From the NCBI GenBank assembly GCA_963735115.1, contig CAVTJR010000003.1, positions 744,001 through 808,000 of the forward strand: a stretch of 64,000 nucleotides of DNA, given 5' to 3'. Positions 25,244-33,814 of this stretch are shown in pieces. Under the pieces are notes generated by a model that was not told the DNA's origin, did not search any database, and saw nothing but the letters and a program-made list of their open reading frames with translations. Position 1 is the first letter of the stretch. Every line of letters begins with the position of its first letter. The stretch is from JAKACA01 sp963735115. GTDB lineage: Bacteria; Actinomycetota; Acidimicrobiia; Acidimicrobiales; Bog-793. The position numbers and the translations under genes are program-made.

Positions 25244-26761
25244 TCAGCAGCCCGGTTGTTTGAGTGAGTACGTCTTGTTAGCGAAGATGTGCGACTGCGA
25301 CGTGGCGGTCAGCAGCAGCAACTGCGCCTCGACGAACCCGCTCAGCGTGAGGTCGCTTTGGTAGATCGAGCAGTTCTGACCGGCGTCCGCCGAGCCGGTG
25401 GTCTGGCCGACGCTCGTGACGAAGCTGAGGCAGCCGAGCGCGTTGACACCGAGGATTCCCAGCCCTGCACACGCTTTGAGCTGCATGGCGATCACAGCGG
25501 CGGATGCGGCCAGGGTGAGGGACGTGCCCGAGGTGTTGAACGAGCCGGTGATATCGCCCGAGCCGCTCCCCGAGGTCGCTTGGCCGCTTTGAGTCAAGGT
25601 GTCGGACGAGCTACCGAAGTTCACCGTCGTGCCGCCTTCGATGACGCCGTTCTTGGCCGAAACAGCCAACTTGACGAGAAGCGCCATCCCGAACTTTGCA
25701 TACAACGGCACCCCGCAGGCGACCGGGCAGAGGGGGAACTCGAATTCGAAGGGGATCTTGATCACCGGGATATCTGCGCCGAGCTTTCCACCCGTGCCGC
25801 GCGCTACCTGCCAGTTCAGCGTCAAGTCGCCCCGCAGGCCCGACAGGGAGAATGAGCTCGAGGTCACGGCGCCATTCGAGACCGTGATGTCGGTGTCCTC
25901 GTTGTCCCAGTAGACAGCTCCGTCGGCTGACAGCTCGAGCGACAGGGCGATCGTGCGAGAGCCCGCGCAGGCGCCGGAGGCGACGATCAGCTGGTAGCAG
26001 AACGTTCCGCTGAAGCGGACGCCGGAGTCCTCCGGGTCGAAGGCGATCTTGAAGCCGAGGCCGTTCGCCTTTGCGGCGAAGGCGAGCATGTGCGGCGCCG
26101 GCGTTGGAGCGCCCAGCAAGACGATGTCGTCGCCGGCATTGGGTGACTCGTCGGCCGACGTCGATGCCGAGGAGGGGACTGCAGCCACTTGGGCGCCGAA
26201 GCCCGAAGCGAAGTCTGAGGGTGAGCTGACGGCGATCGTGCCCGACTGCACCAGATCGGTGATCGTCGCCGGCGTCGTGTGCACGACGAGATCCCCGCCG
26301 GCGTGGTCGACGCTGGCCACGACCGCAACGTCAAAGCCCTCCAGCAGCATGACCTTGCCGGGCGCCAGCTGAGCGAGCGGCCCGGAGTCACTCGAGAACG
26401 TATAGGTGGAGCCGCTGCCGGAGACACCAACCAAGTCGCTGCGCACCATCGCTGCGGGCACGGCCACCGTCCTCGAGGTGTAGGTGACCTGCGTCTTCGA
26501 GGAGGCGCCGGCGTTGGCCAGCCCGATCGGCAGTCCGCTCACCGATCCCGCCGTCCCGCTGCTGGTGCCGGCGGGGGCGGTCGAGCTGGTGGACGGCCCC
26601 GAGCCAGAACCTGCGTTGCTGCAGGCGGCCGCCACGATGACGAGCACACTCGCCGCCAAAGCGGCGGCACCGTGGCGGCGGACGTCTCGGGTCCTCGTTG
26701 AAGGGACGTGGAACGATCGCCAACGGTCCAGCTTGTCTCGCCTCCAGCAGGTCCGCAGCAT
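25244..26761 (-). CDS. large secreted lipoprotein of unknown function
   Basis: A 505-residue exported protein. After a basic N-terminus (MLRTCWRRDKLDRWRSF) a hydrophobic stretch ends in VLVIVAAACSNAG, a lipoprotein signal with the modified Cys near residue 46. A Ser/Thr/Gly-rich linker follows, then a long beta-rich region with paired cysteines (FCYQLIVASGACAG, FPLCPVACGVPLY, and a C-terminal Cys). I find no known domain or catalytic motif. The ATG at 26761 is supported by a strong GGGAGGTGAT site; the frame continues upstream into a glycine-rich stretch without family support. It is convergent to the S53 peptidase. A cell-surface role is inferred from the signal only. Confidence 0.75.
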   Translation of the reverse strand: MLRTCWRRDKLDRWRSFHVPSTRTRDVRRHGAAALAASVLVIVAAACSNAGSGSGPSTSSTAPAGTSSGTAGSVSGLPIGLANAGASSKTQVTYTSRTVAVPAAMVRSDLVGVSGSGSTYTFSSDSGPLAQLAPGKVMLLEGFDVAVVASVDHAGGDLVVHTTPATITDLVQSGTIAVSSPSDFASGFGAQVAAVPSSASTSADESPNAGDDIVLLGAPTPAPHMLAFAAKANGLGFKIAFDPEDSGVRFSGTFCYQLIVASGACAGSRTIALSLELSADGAVYWDNEDTDITVSNGAVTSSSFSLSGLRGDLTLNWQVARGTGGKLGADIPVIKIPFEFEFPLCPVACGVPLYAKFGMALLVKLAVSAKNGVIEGGTTVNFGSSSDTLTQSGQATSGSGSGDITGSFNTSGTSLTLAASAAVIAMQLKACAGLGILGVNALGCLSFVTSVGQTTGSADAGQNCSIYQSDLTLSGFVEAQLLLLTATSQSHIFANKTYSLKQPGC

Positions 26762-27241
26762 GGCGATCACCTCCCGCTCCAATGAAAGTACACGGCGGCG
26801 CCGGGCAGAACCACCTTCTGTCGGCGGTGCGCCACGGCGGCTGCCGCCAAGCCGGTGGCGTTGGGGCCGTCGGTCTCCGCCGCCGCCGTGCAGGCCGATC
26901 CCAGACCCCCCAACGCCACCGCCACCGGTGCCGCCACCGGTGCCGCCACCGCCACCCGAACCAGACGTAGATCCCGCAAAGGACACATCGCCTTGTCGCT
27001 TCGCACGCTGAACACGAGCTCGCCCTCCAACACCGCCGCCGCATCGGGCGGGCCCGGCGGAGTTGCCGGCGCTCCGAGAACACTGCGCCCCGGTGATTAC
27101 GTGGCGATTTCACGCCGGTAACACGCCATCGCCGGCATCGGGCACGGGCTCGGAGGGACGTAGCCTCCCCATCCCCCGGACGCCGCCGGAGGCGCCGGTG
27201 CCGACGTGCCCGGCACCGTGGGCCGGGTGCCGGCAGACGCG
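26762..27241. other. intergenic region with simple-sequence tracts
   Basis: This stretch (480 bases) has no supported gene. It contains CCACCGGTGCCG-type repeats near 26920-26955 that would encode polyglycine on the minus strand. A second strong hairpin, GGTGCCG-N7-CGGCACC, lies at 27197-27217. The frames that cross the region (either strand) look like GC-rich shadows. Confidence 0.5.
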
Positions 27242-27287
27242 GACGAGCTCGGCCCGGCCTCGTTCGGGGGGCCAGGCCGAGCTCGTC
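27242..27287 (-). terminator. strong hairpin after the PF03640-type secreted protein
   Basis: Perfect 13-base inverted arms GACGAGCTCGGCC (27242-27254) and GGCCGAGCTCGTC (27275-27287) flank a 20-base loop that itself can pair GGCC with GGCC. It begins only a few bases past the stop of the upstream minus-strand gene. No T-tract is present. Position and stem strength make it the best terminator candidate in the window. Confidence 0.7.
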
Positions 27288-27292
27288 GAGGT

Positions 27293-28231
27293 TCAGGGTG
27301 TGACGAGCGAGAACGTCCCGCCGTCGACGGCGATGCCGTTGCCATTGCCGGTCGCCCGTGGGCCGCTGGTCAGTGCCAGACCCTCGGAGGCGAACAGGTA
27401 GAGCGGCTTCCCGTCGTAGCTCACCTGGGTGCCCTCTGCTGCGCTCAGGGTGCCGACGTCGGCCGACGACAGCCCGCTCGCGAGCCCGGGCGTTCCGCTC
27501 GTGAGCACCGGGGGCCAGGCCCGAGCGCACCCGCCTGTGCACGTGGTCGTCTCGGCGGTGTCCTTGCTGAAGCTGTAGACGGGGAAGTTGATCGTGCCGG
27601 CGCCGGTGATCATCTGGGTGGCGAGGACCTCTTTGCCGCCGATCTTCGTGGTCGTGAGCGTGCCGATCCAGGGAAGGGCCAGTCCCGAGGGCGCAATCAG
27701 GGACCAGACGCCGTGCCAAGGTGGCAGGCTCGGCTCGTCCCAGCCTTCACCGCTGACCTGGCCGGGACCGCTGTCGAACAGGTAGAGCGGGTGCCCGGCG
27801 TAGGTGATCTGCCGACCGAAACTCCGCTTGACGGTGCCGAGCAGCGCCTTTTGCACCCCGGGGCCGGCGATCGGCGCGCCCTTCGTCGTGATGGCGGGCC
27901 ACTCGGCGTTGTTGTCGCCCGACGGCCCCGTGCACAAGATTGGCCCTACCGGAGTCTTCACCGTCTTGCTCGAGCAGCCGAAGCTCGACCCGTGGTCGCT
28001 CGTGATGAAGTAGAGGGCGTAGCCGGCGAACTTGCCCGAGCCGACGACGAGCGAGGTGCCGAAGGCGTTGCTGGCCGTCGTGATGACGGTTCCCCGCACG
28101 GCCGGGGCGGCAGAGGCCGTTCCGGCCAAGGCGGGCAGGGCCGTGAGGCCGGCGGCGAGGGCGGCGACGGCGATGATCTTTCGCAACGCTGCTCGCGCCG
28201 GCCGATGGACGTGCATGTCGGCGTCTCTCAT
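27293..28231 (-). CDS. secreted protein with PF03640-type (COG4315) repeats
   Basis: A 312-residue exported protein. The signal peptide covers about residues 14-42 (KIIAVAALAAGLTALPALAGTASA). The mature part carries the secreted-repeat family pattern: Y-x-L-Y-x-F-x-x-D segments followed by C-x-G-x-CA-x-x-WP, best seen in FPVYSFSKDTAETTTCTGGC and ARAWPPVLTSG, with related copies near LYFITSDHGSSFGCSS and LYLFDSGPGQ. Homologues are small secreted proteins of unknown role in actinobacteria. The ATG at 28231 has GAGGG nearby. A very strong hairpin lies just past the stop. No neighbouring gene indicates its job. Confidence 0.8.
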   Translation of the reverse strand: MRDADMHVHRPARAALRKIIAVAALAAGLTALPALAGTASAAPAVRGTVITTASNAFGTSLVVGSGKFAGYALYFITSDHGSSFGCSSKTVKTPVGPILCTGPSGDNNAEWPAITTKGAPIAGPGVQKALLGTVKRSFGRQITYAGHPLYLFDSGPGQVSGEGWDEPSLPPWHGVWSLIAPSGLALPWIGTLTTTKIGGKEVLATQMITGAGTINFPVYSFSKDTAETTTCTGGCARAWPPVLTSGTPGLASGLSSADVGTLSAAEGTQVSYDGKPLYLFASEGLALTSGPRATGNGNGIAVDGGTFSLVTP

Positions 28232-28481
28232 GTGACCCTCTTTCTTCCCCGCGGTGAGTGATCTGGCGTGGCTATCTCGGTGCAAGCGAAACGGCTTGCT
28301 GGACGACGGACACGTCTCGTCGCAGTATGGATGAGCGACTGATCACCGCCAGTGTGGTAACCCCCGGCGGAGGCGTAGTGTCAGCACCACTGACGGGGAG
28401 TATGCAGGGAGGCGTCTGGCGGACCCGTCGAAGGTCGCTTCGCCGCCCCGGTGTTGATCTCAGGCGGTGCTTGCGCTCCGC

Positions 28482-28850
28482 TCAGGCGCTGGCGATTCCG
28501 CGCTCGACGCAGAACTCGTTGCCTTCCGGGTCGCTGAGCACGACCCAGCCGCCGCCGTCGGATCGCCGGTGGTCAGCGAGGAAGCCTGCACCGAGCTGTA
28601 TGAGCCGCTCGATCTCCTCGTCGCCGTGGCTGCGGGCGTGCAGGTCGATGTGCAGGCGATTCTTGCCTGACTTGTGCTCGGGCACGCGCTCGAAGAGCAG
28701 CCGGGTCCCAGCCGCAGGCTGGCAGATCGCCTCCGGATCGCCTGGGTGGTCGTCCGGGTTGGGTGAGACGCCGAACACCTCGCACCACCACAGGGCGAGG
28801 CGGTAGGGATCGGCGCAGTCAACCGTGATGCTTCGGAGGGTTACGAACAT
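28482..28850 (-). CDS. VOC-superfamily (glyoxalase/bleomycin-resistance-like) protein
   Basis: A 122-residue protein with the vicinal-oxygen-chelate fold: beta-alpha-beta-beta-beta modules beginning LRSITVDCADPYRLALWWCEVFG, RLLFERVPEHKSGKNRLHIDLHA, and ending GGWVVLSDPEGNEFCVE. The last DPEGNEFC motif is diagnostic of the large actinobacterial glyoxalase-like family. Members chelate a metal or bind small molecules; the substrate is unknown. A GGGAGA site lies seven bases before the ATG. It stands alone, between a secreted protein and an intergenic region. Confidence 0.85.
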   Translation of the reverse strand: MFVTLRSITVDCADPYRLALWWCEVFGVSPNPDDHPGDPEAICQPAAGTRLLFERVPEHKSGKNRLHIDLHARSHGDEEIERLIQLGAGFLADHRRSDGGGWVVLSDPEGNEFCVERGIASA

Positions 28851-29243
28851 GAGAGATCTCCCTGATGACAGGGCGCTCCCGGGCGCTAGGAGGCTCAGGC
28901 GCCCGTTCGGGAACGGCTGCGGACATGGACAACGGCGCCCCCTTCTCTCGAAGCTCTTCCGTCCACAAGTTAGTGCTCCTCGCTTCCTCGCGTCCCGACC
29001 GCGCCCACGACACCGCCCCTGGACAAGCTCGAGGGACGAGGTGACCGCGCGCTCTGACTTGGAGAAGAAGGCTCGCTACGATGCGCCGATGCGCGATCTT
29101 CCCGCGTCGCTCTGTGCGGGAAGGAGGGCCGTCCATGCTCGGTCGGGCATGGCGATCGAGGGACGCCTGCCGTCATGCCTGTGGAACATCTCCGCCCGTG
29201 CGACCCGGGTGACTTTCAAGGCTGAGACGGCTAGGTAACGGTC
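28851..29243. other. intergenic region
   Basis: This 393-base gap lies between divergent genes (VOC protein on minus, glycosyltransferase on plus). Open frames cross it on both strands but none has a family match, signal peptide or ribosome site. It should contain the two promoters; I could not place them with confidence. Confidence 0.4.
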
Positions 29244-29954
29244 ATGAGATGTCTGTCAGTCGTTATCCCCTGTTACAACGAAGAAGCCAGTGTTGCCACC
29301 ATCATCGAGCGAGTGCTTGATTCCCCTTACACAGCCGAGGTGATTGTCGTCGACGACGGGTCGACTGACGGCTCGGTCGAGGGCGCTCGCAAGATCCTCG
29401 ATCCGCGAGTTCGCGTCATCGAGCAGCCGCGAAACATGGGCAAAGGCGCTGCCCTCCGGCGAGGCTTCTCCGAGGCGACTGCTGATTTCGTGGTGGTGCA
29501 GGACGCCGACCTCGAGTACGACCCTGCAGAATACGGCCAGTTGTTGGCCCCGTTGCTCGACGGCCGAGCCGATGTCGTCTATGGAAGCCGGTTCTGTTCG
29601 GATCGTCCTCACCGTGTCCTGTACTACTGGCACTACGTGGGCAACCGTCTCCTCACGACGGTGTCGAACATGTTCACGAATCTGAACCTCACCGACATGG
29701 AAACCTGCTACAAGGCGTTCAATCGAGAGGTGCTCGAGACCATCCAGATCGAAGAAGATCGCTTCGGTTTCGAGCCCGAGATCACGGCCAAGGTGGCCCG
29801 CGGAAACTGGCGCCTCTTCGAGGTCAGCATCTCGTACTCCGGACGTACGTATGCAGAGGGAAAGAAGATCGGCTGGCGGGACGGCATCCATGCAGCACGT
29901 TGCATCGTCAAGTACTCGCCGCTTGTCGCCCGACTTCGGTCGTTGCACCCGTAA
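29244..29954 (+). CDS. family 2 glycosyltransferase, dolichyl/polyprenyl-phosphate type
   Basis: A 236-residue GT-A fold enzyme of the DPM1-like group, which transfers a sugar from a nucleotide donor to a polyprenyl phosphate. The nucleotide-binding start SVVIPCYNEEASVATII, VVDDGSTDGS and the metal site VVQDADLEYDP (D-x-D) are complete, and the LNLTDMETCYKAF motif is the signature of this subgroup. No membrane segment follows, so it is a soluble or peripheral form. The ATG at 29244 follows AGGTAA. It is convergent to the UDP-sugar genes downstream and probably feeds the GT-C-like membrane protein at 32210-33814 with a lipid-linked sugar (inference). Confidence 0.88.
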   Translation: MRCLSVVIPCYNEEASVATIIERVLDSPYTAEVIVVDDGSTDGSVEGARKILDPRVRVIEQPRNMGKGAALRRGFSEATADFVVVQDADLEYDPAEYGQLLAPLLDGRADVVYGSRFCSDRPHRVLYYWHYVGNRLLTTVSNMFTNLNLTDMETCYKAFNREVLETIQIEEDRFGFEPEITAKVARGNWRLFEVSISYSGRTYAEGKKIGWRDGIHAARCIVKYSPLVARLRSLHP

Positions 29955-30006
29955 CTCGGCGGCAGTGACCGAGTCCGCTGGCACCCAAACCGAGGTGCCG
30001 GTGGGC

Positions 30007-30954
30007 TCAGGGTGTGGCGGTCTCGACGTGTGTCTTGAACCACTCGATGGTGCGCTGCAGCCCTTCTCGGGGGCTGATGGTCGGCCGCCACCCGAGGGCC
30101 TCGCGGGCACGTGTTACGTCCGGCCTTCGGCGGGTCGGGTCGTCCTCAGGTAGAGGTCGGTGGACGATCTCCACGGACGCTCCCGTGAGCTCGACGACCA
30201 AGTGAGCGAGCTCCATCATGGTGAGCTCAGTCGGGTTGCCGAGGTTGAAGGGGCCGGTGTGTGAGGAGTCCAGCATGGCGACGAGGCCGCCCACCAGGTC
30301 GTCCACGTAACAGATGCTACGGGTTTGAGCGCCGTCCCCATAAACGGTCAGCGGTCGGTTGCCGAGCGCCTGCGTGACGAAGTTGGACACAACCCGCCCA
30401 TCGTCGAGGCGCATCTGCGGCCCGTAGGTGTTGAAGATCCGCACGATCCCGACGTCCGCGCCGAGCGCCCGGTGATGCGCCATCGTGAGTGCCTCCGCGA
30501 ACCGCTTGGACTCGTCATAGACGCTGCGGGGGCCGATCGGGTTGACGTTGCCCCAGTAGGACTCGGGTTGCGGGTGGACGGTGGGCTCGCCGTAGATCTC
30601 GCTCGTCGAGGCGAGCAGGAACCGCCCCCCGTAGCGCTCGGCCAGTCGCAGTCCCCACTCGGTCCCCCCACTCCCCGCCGCCAGCGTCTCGAGCGGGAGG
30701 CGCAAGTAATCGGGCGGCGATGCCGGGCACGCCAGGTGGGCGACGGCGTCGATCCGGCCATCGATGTGCAACTCGTCTGAGACGTCGCCCTGCACGAAGG
30801 TGAAGTGCGCATCGGCCGCAAGACGGTCGACGTTCGCCATCGATCCAGTGGAGAGGTTGTCGACGCAGACCACCTCATCGCCGCGAGCGAGAAGAGCCTT
30901 GCAAAGGTGGGAGCCTACGAAACCCGCCCCGCCCGTCACCACGACTCGGCTCAC
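30007..30954 (-). CDS. UDP-glucuronate decarboxylase (UDP-xylose synthase)
   Basis: A short-chain dehydrogenase/reductase of 315 residues that should convert UDP-glucuronate to UDP-xylose. The Rossmann start VVVTGGAGFVGSHL is complete, and the catalytic Tyr146 and Lys150 lie in YDESKR. The UXS signature is present: LLASTSEIYGEP and YWGNVNPIGPRS, which separate it from epimerases. TYGPQMRLDDGRVVSNF follows. GTG 30954 overlaps the stop of the UDP-glucose dehydrogenase in a GTGA junction, so the two enzymes for the consecutive steps UDP-glucose to UDP-glucuronate to UDP-xylose are co-translated. Confidence 0.88.
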   Translation of the reverse strand: MSRVVVTGGAGFVGSHLCKALLARGDEVVCVDNLSTGSMANVDRLAADAHFTFVQGDVSDELHIDGRIDAVAHLACPASPPDYLRLPLETLAAGSGGTEWGLRLAERYGGRFLLASTSEIYGEPTVHPQPESYWGNVNPIGPRSVYDESKRFAEALTMAHHRALGADVGIVRIFNTYGPQMRLDDGRVVSNFVTQALGNRPLTVYGDGAQTRSICYVDDLVGGLVAMLDSSHTGPFNLGNPTELTMMELAHLVVELTGASVEIVHRPLPEDDPTRRRPDVTRAREALGWRPTISPREGLQRTIEWFKTHVETATP

Positions 30955-32222
30955 ACGAGGCCAACTCCTTCGTACACGAAGCCCCGCCGGCGAAGCGCAG
31001 CCGGTTCGAGCAGGTTCCTGCAGTCGAGGACGGCGGGCGCGGCCATCACGTCGGCAACCTTGGAGAAGTCGAGCCATCGCAGTTCGTCCCACTCGGTCCC
31101 CACCACGACCACGCAGGCGCCTTCGCAAGCCGCATACGGGTCGGCGCAGATCTCCACGCCGGGTAGCGGTCCGTGCACGGTCGGGTCGTAGCCCCTCACG
31201 CGGGCACCTGCGCTGCTCAGCCTGGCAGCGATCTCGAGCGAGGGGGAGTGACGGAGATCATCGGTGCGTGCTTTGAAGGTGAGCCCCCAGATGGCAACGG
31301 TCCTCCCATCGACCGACCCGCCGGCCAGGCGCACGACCTTGTCAGCCATCCGCTGGTACTGCTCGTCGTTGGCCTGCACGGCACCTCTGAGGAGGGCAAA
31401 GTCGTATCCTGCCTCCTCCGCCGTGTGGATCAAGGCGGTGACGTCCTTCGGCAGGCACGATCCGCCCCAGCCGGGTCCGGGACGGAGGTATTCCGAGCCG
31501 ATCCGACGGTCGTACCCCATTCCCAGCACCACGTGGCGGATGTCTGCACCCACGGCTTCGCACAGCGCGGATATGGCGTTCACAAAGCTGAGCTTTGTCG
31601 CCAGGAAGGTGTTCGAGGCGTACTTGATCGTCTCGGCACTGGCCGGGTCCGTCACGACGAGGGGGGCGCTCGTGCGGAGGAACATCCCTGACACCTTGAT
31701 CGCCGTCGACTCGTCGTCTGCCCCGATCACGATGCGGTCCGGGTGCAAGAAATCATGCACGGCCGAGCCCTCACGAAGGAACTCGGGGTTGGAGACGACG
31801 GAGACGTCGGAGCGTCCCAAGGTCTGTTCCACCACCCGGGTGGATCCGACAGGAACGGTCGACTTGTTGATCACGATCGACTCCGGTGGCAGATAGGGCC
31901 CGATCTCGGCGGCCACGGCCCGGATGAATGACATGTCGGCCCTGCCATCGTCGCCTTGTGGCGTCGGCACGCAGAGCAGAACGAACTCGGCTTGACGCAC
32001 GGCCGCTGTGTTGTCCGAGGTGAACGACAGGCGGCCGCTCCTGAGGCCCTCCTTCACGAGGTCGGCCAGCCCTTCCTCCACGATCGGGATCTCCCCCCGC
32101 GACAGGCCCGCCACCCGCTCCTCGAGCACGTCAGAGCACACGACCCGATGTCCCAAATGTGCAAGGCAGGCGGCAGACGTCAACCCGACATAGCCCGCCC
32201 CGATCACCGCTAGCTGCGCCAT
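30951..32222 (-). CDS. UDP-glucose 6-dehydrogenase
   Basis: A 423-residue NAD-dependent enzyme that oxidises UDP-glucose twice to UDP-glucuronate. The N-terminal Rossmann fold VIGAGYVGLTSAACL is complete; INKSTVPVGST and NPEFLREGSAVHDF are family motifs; the catalytic Cys256 is in GGSCLPKD. The C-terminal domain contains IWGLTFKARTDDLRHSPS. The ATG at 32222 has AGGAGACCAA upstream, inside the 3' end of the preceding gene. The product is used by the co-translated UDP-xylose synthase downstream. Gene order suggests a surface polysaccharide containing glucuronate or xylose. Confidence 0.93.
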   Translation of the reverse strand: MAQLAVIGAGYVGLTSAACLAHLGHRVVCSDVLEERVAGLSRGEIPIVEEGLADLVKEGLRSGRLSFTSDNTAAVRQAEFVLLCVPTPQGDDGRADMSFIRAVAAEIGPYLPPESIVINKSTVPVGSTRVVEQTLGRSDVSVVSNPEFLREGSAVHDFLHPDRIVIGADDESTAIKVSGMFLRTSAPLVVTDPASAETIKYASNTFLATKLSFVNAISALCEAVGADIRHVVLGMGYDRRIGSEYLRPGPGWGGSCLPKDVTALIHTAEEAGYDFALLRGAVQANDEQYQRMADKVVRLAGGSVDGRTVAIWGLTFKARTDDLRHSPSLEIAARLSSAGARVRGYDPTVHGPLPGVEICADPYAACEGACVVVVGTEWDELRWLDFSKVADVMAAPAVLDCRNLLEPAALRRRGFVYEGVGLV

Positions 32223-33814
32223 TTGGTCTCCTGCTCGTCTTGTGTCGATGCTCCGATCTTGACCGCTGCGGCCGGACGGGGTTGGCCGCCGCCGGGGCCC
32301 TCGCCCGCACTCAGTCGTCCGGCGGCGTCGAGCGGCCCACCGGCGTCGAGCCCGCCGGCGTCGAGCCCGCCGGCGGCGAGTCGCCCACCGGCGTCGAGCC
32401 GCCCGCCACCGCGCAGCTGCCCACTGGCGTCAAGGGCGATGATGAGCCAGATTCCGAGATCAGCGTACAGCGCCAGTTGCGGGAAGATCGTCGTCCGAGC
32501 CGCACTTGTCTTCAACCACCAGTGGATCTCATAAGCGCCGACCACGTACGTGGCCAAGAGAACTGCCAGATACGAAAGGCACACGACCCAGAGCCACCCC
32601 GGGTTCCCAAGTCCGGCGCCTCCTCGCGCCCTGTGAAAGAAGACACCGCCGACGACGAGGACGGCCAGAGCGATCGGCACGATAACGAGGTGCGGAAGGA
32701 TGCTGTTGAGGGTGGCGCCGGCGCGCAGACCCGGCGTCTCCCCGGAGTGTTGGCCGAAGAAACGGTCGCGGACGCCGAGGAGATGCACCAGTAAGAGCCA
32801 GGCCAGACCAGGCAGTGCTGGTAACACGACGAAGGCAGCCCGCTCGGCCCAGCTCCGCACCGTCGGCGAGAGCCGTCGGCGGGGACGGGCGTGACTCTCG
32901 GCGTGGGCGGGCAATTGGCGGCGCCATGACAGCGGCCGGTAACGAAAGGCGATCAGGACGAGCACGATGAGCGCCGTCGTGAGGCCTTCGTTCTTGGTGA
33001 GACTTGCCACGATGGCGCAGATCCAAGCCAGGACGAGCGACCGCTTGCTCTGGGGCAGCACGAGGCCGCAGATGATGGCACCCAGGGCAGCCGCCGACCA
33101 CAGCAAGTCGGCGCGTCCGTCGACGGCGCTGTCCGCGGCGAGGGAGAAGCCCGCCATGCAGACGGCGGCGGCGACGACGATCCCCGCTACCCGCAGGAAC
33201 GGGCGCCCCCTCTCCGTCACCGTTGCGAGGCTCGCCCCCGCCACTCCGAGGGCGCACGCTGTCAGGAGTGCCGTCACGTCGACGGCCAGGTGCAACCTCG
33301 CCAAGCCGAAGCGCGCGAACGCCAGCGCCCCGGCAGCCGACGCCAGCGGCGGGTAATCGAGGTTGGAGAAGGCGTAGGCGGAGTTCCTCATGTCCGCGAG
33401 AAGGACCTGGTGTCCTCCGGCGATCATCAAGCTGTGCGTCAGCCAGATCGAGTTGGCGTCCCGCCCGAACATGAGGGTGCGCAGACCGGTCATGGGAACG
33501 ACCATGGCACCGCCGACGACGACCACAGTGAGTGCCAACCACGCCCACGACGGGCCTGCCGGTTGCGTACTGGAACCTCCGACGACCCACCACCACGCAA
33601 TCACGGCCACATTGGTGAGCACCGAGAGCACCACGTACCACATCAGGAGGGAGCCGCCCACGCCGAGCTCGAACTCGACCGCAACGGCCGCCATGGCCGC
33701 CCCGATCAACGGGGCGAGGAAGAAGAGCGCGGGCGAACGGCGCACAGCGGCAAGAGCGGGAAGAAAACCGGGAAGGCCCAGCATCACGACGAGGACGAAC
33801 AGCGCTCGGCTCAC
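32210..33814 (-). CDS. polytopic membrane protein, GT-C glycosyltransferase-like
   Basis: A 534-residue integral membrane protein with about ten hydrophobic segments. A periplasmic loop near residues 95-150 contains FGRDANSIWLTHSLMIAGG and SNLDYPPLAS, which resembles the acidic-residue and YPPL region of GT-C enzymes that use polyprenyl-phosphate sugars. The last 70 residues are a Gly/Ala tail of repeated LDAGG-type units encoded by 15-base tandem repeats (about 32320-32410). GTG 33814 overlaps the stop of the small membrane protein upstream (GTGA), and its 3' end overlaps the dehydrogenase start by 13 bases. The substrate is not known. Confidence 0.72.
   Translation of the reverse strand: MSRALFVLVVMLGLPGFLPALAAVRRSPALFFLAPLIGAAMAAVAVEFELGVGGSLLMWYVVLSVLTNVAVIAWWWVVGGSSTQPAGPSWAWLALTVVVVGGAMVVPMTGLRTLMFGRDANSIWLTHSLMIAGGHQVLLADMRNSAYAFSNLDYPPLASAAGALAFARFGLARLHLAVDVTALLTACALGVAGASLATVTERGRPFLRVAGIVVAAAVCMAGFSLAADSAVDGRADLLWSAAALGAIICGLVLPQSKRSLVLAWICAIVASLTKNEGLTTALIVLVLIAFRYRPLSWRRQLPAHAESHARPRRRLSPTVRSWAERAAFVVLPALPGLAWLLLVHLLGVRDRFFGQHSGETPGLRAGATLNSILPHLVIVPIALAVLVVGGVFFHRARGGAGLGNPGWLWVVCLSYLAVLLATYVVGAYEIHWWLKTSAARTTIFPQLALYADLGIWLIIALDASGQLRGGGRLDAGGRLAAGGLDAGGLDAGGPLDAAGRLSAGEGPGGGQPRPAAAVKIGASTQDEQETKWRS

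Noticed and set aside
26762..26986. Glycine-rich N-terminal extension of the lipoprotein at 25244-26761
   Set aside because: The internal ATG at 26761 has a strong ribosome site and leads straight into a lipoprotein signal; a glycine-rich leader before it would destroy export.
28825..29238. Plus-strand frame before the GT2 gene
   Set aside because: Arg-rich composition, no ribosome site, no recognisable motif; treated as intergenic.
31000..31030. tRNA-like GGTTCGA sequence near the end of the UDP-glucose dehydrogenase gene
   Set aside because: It is inside a conserved coding region and no cloverleaf can be formed around it.
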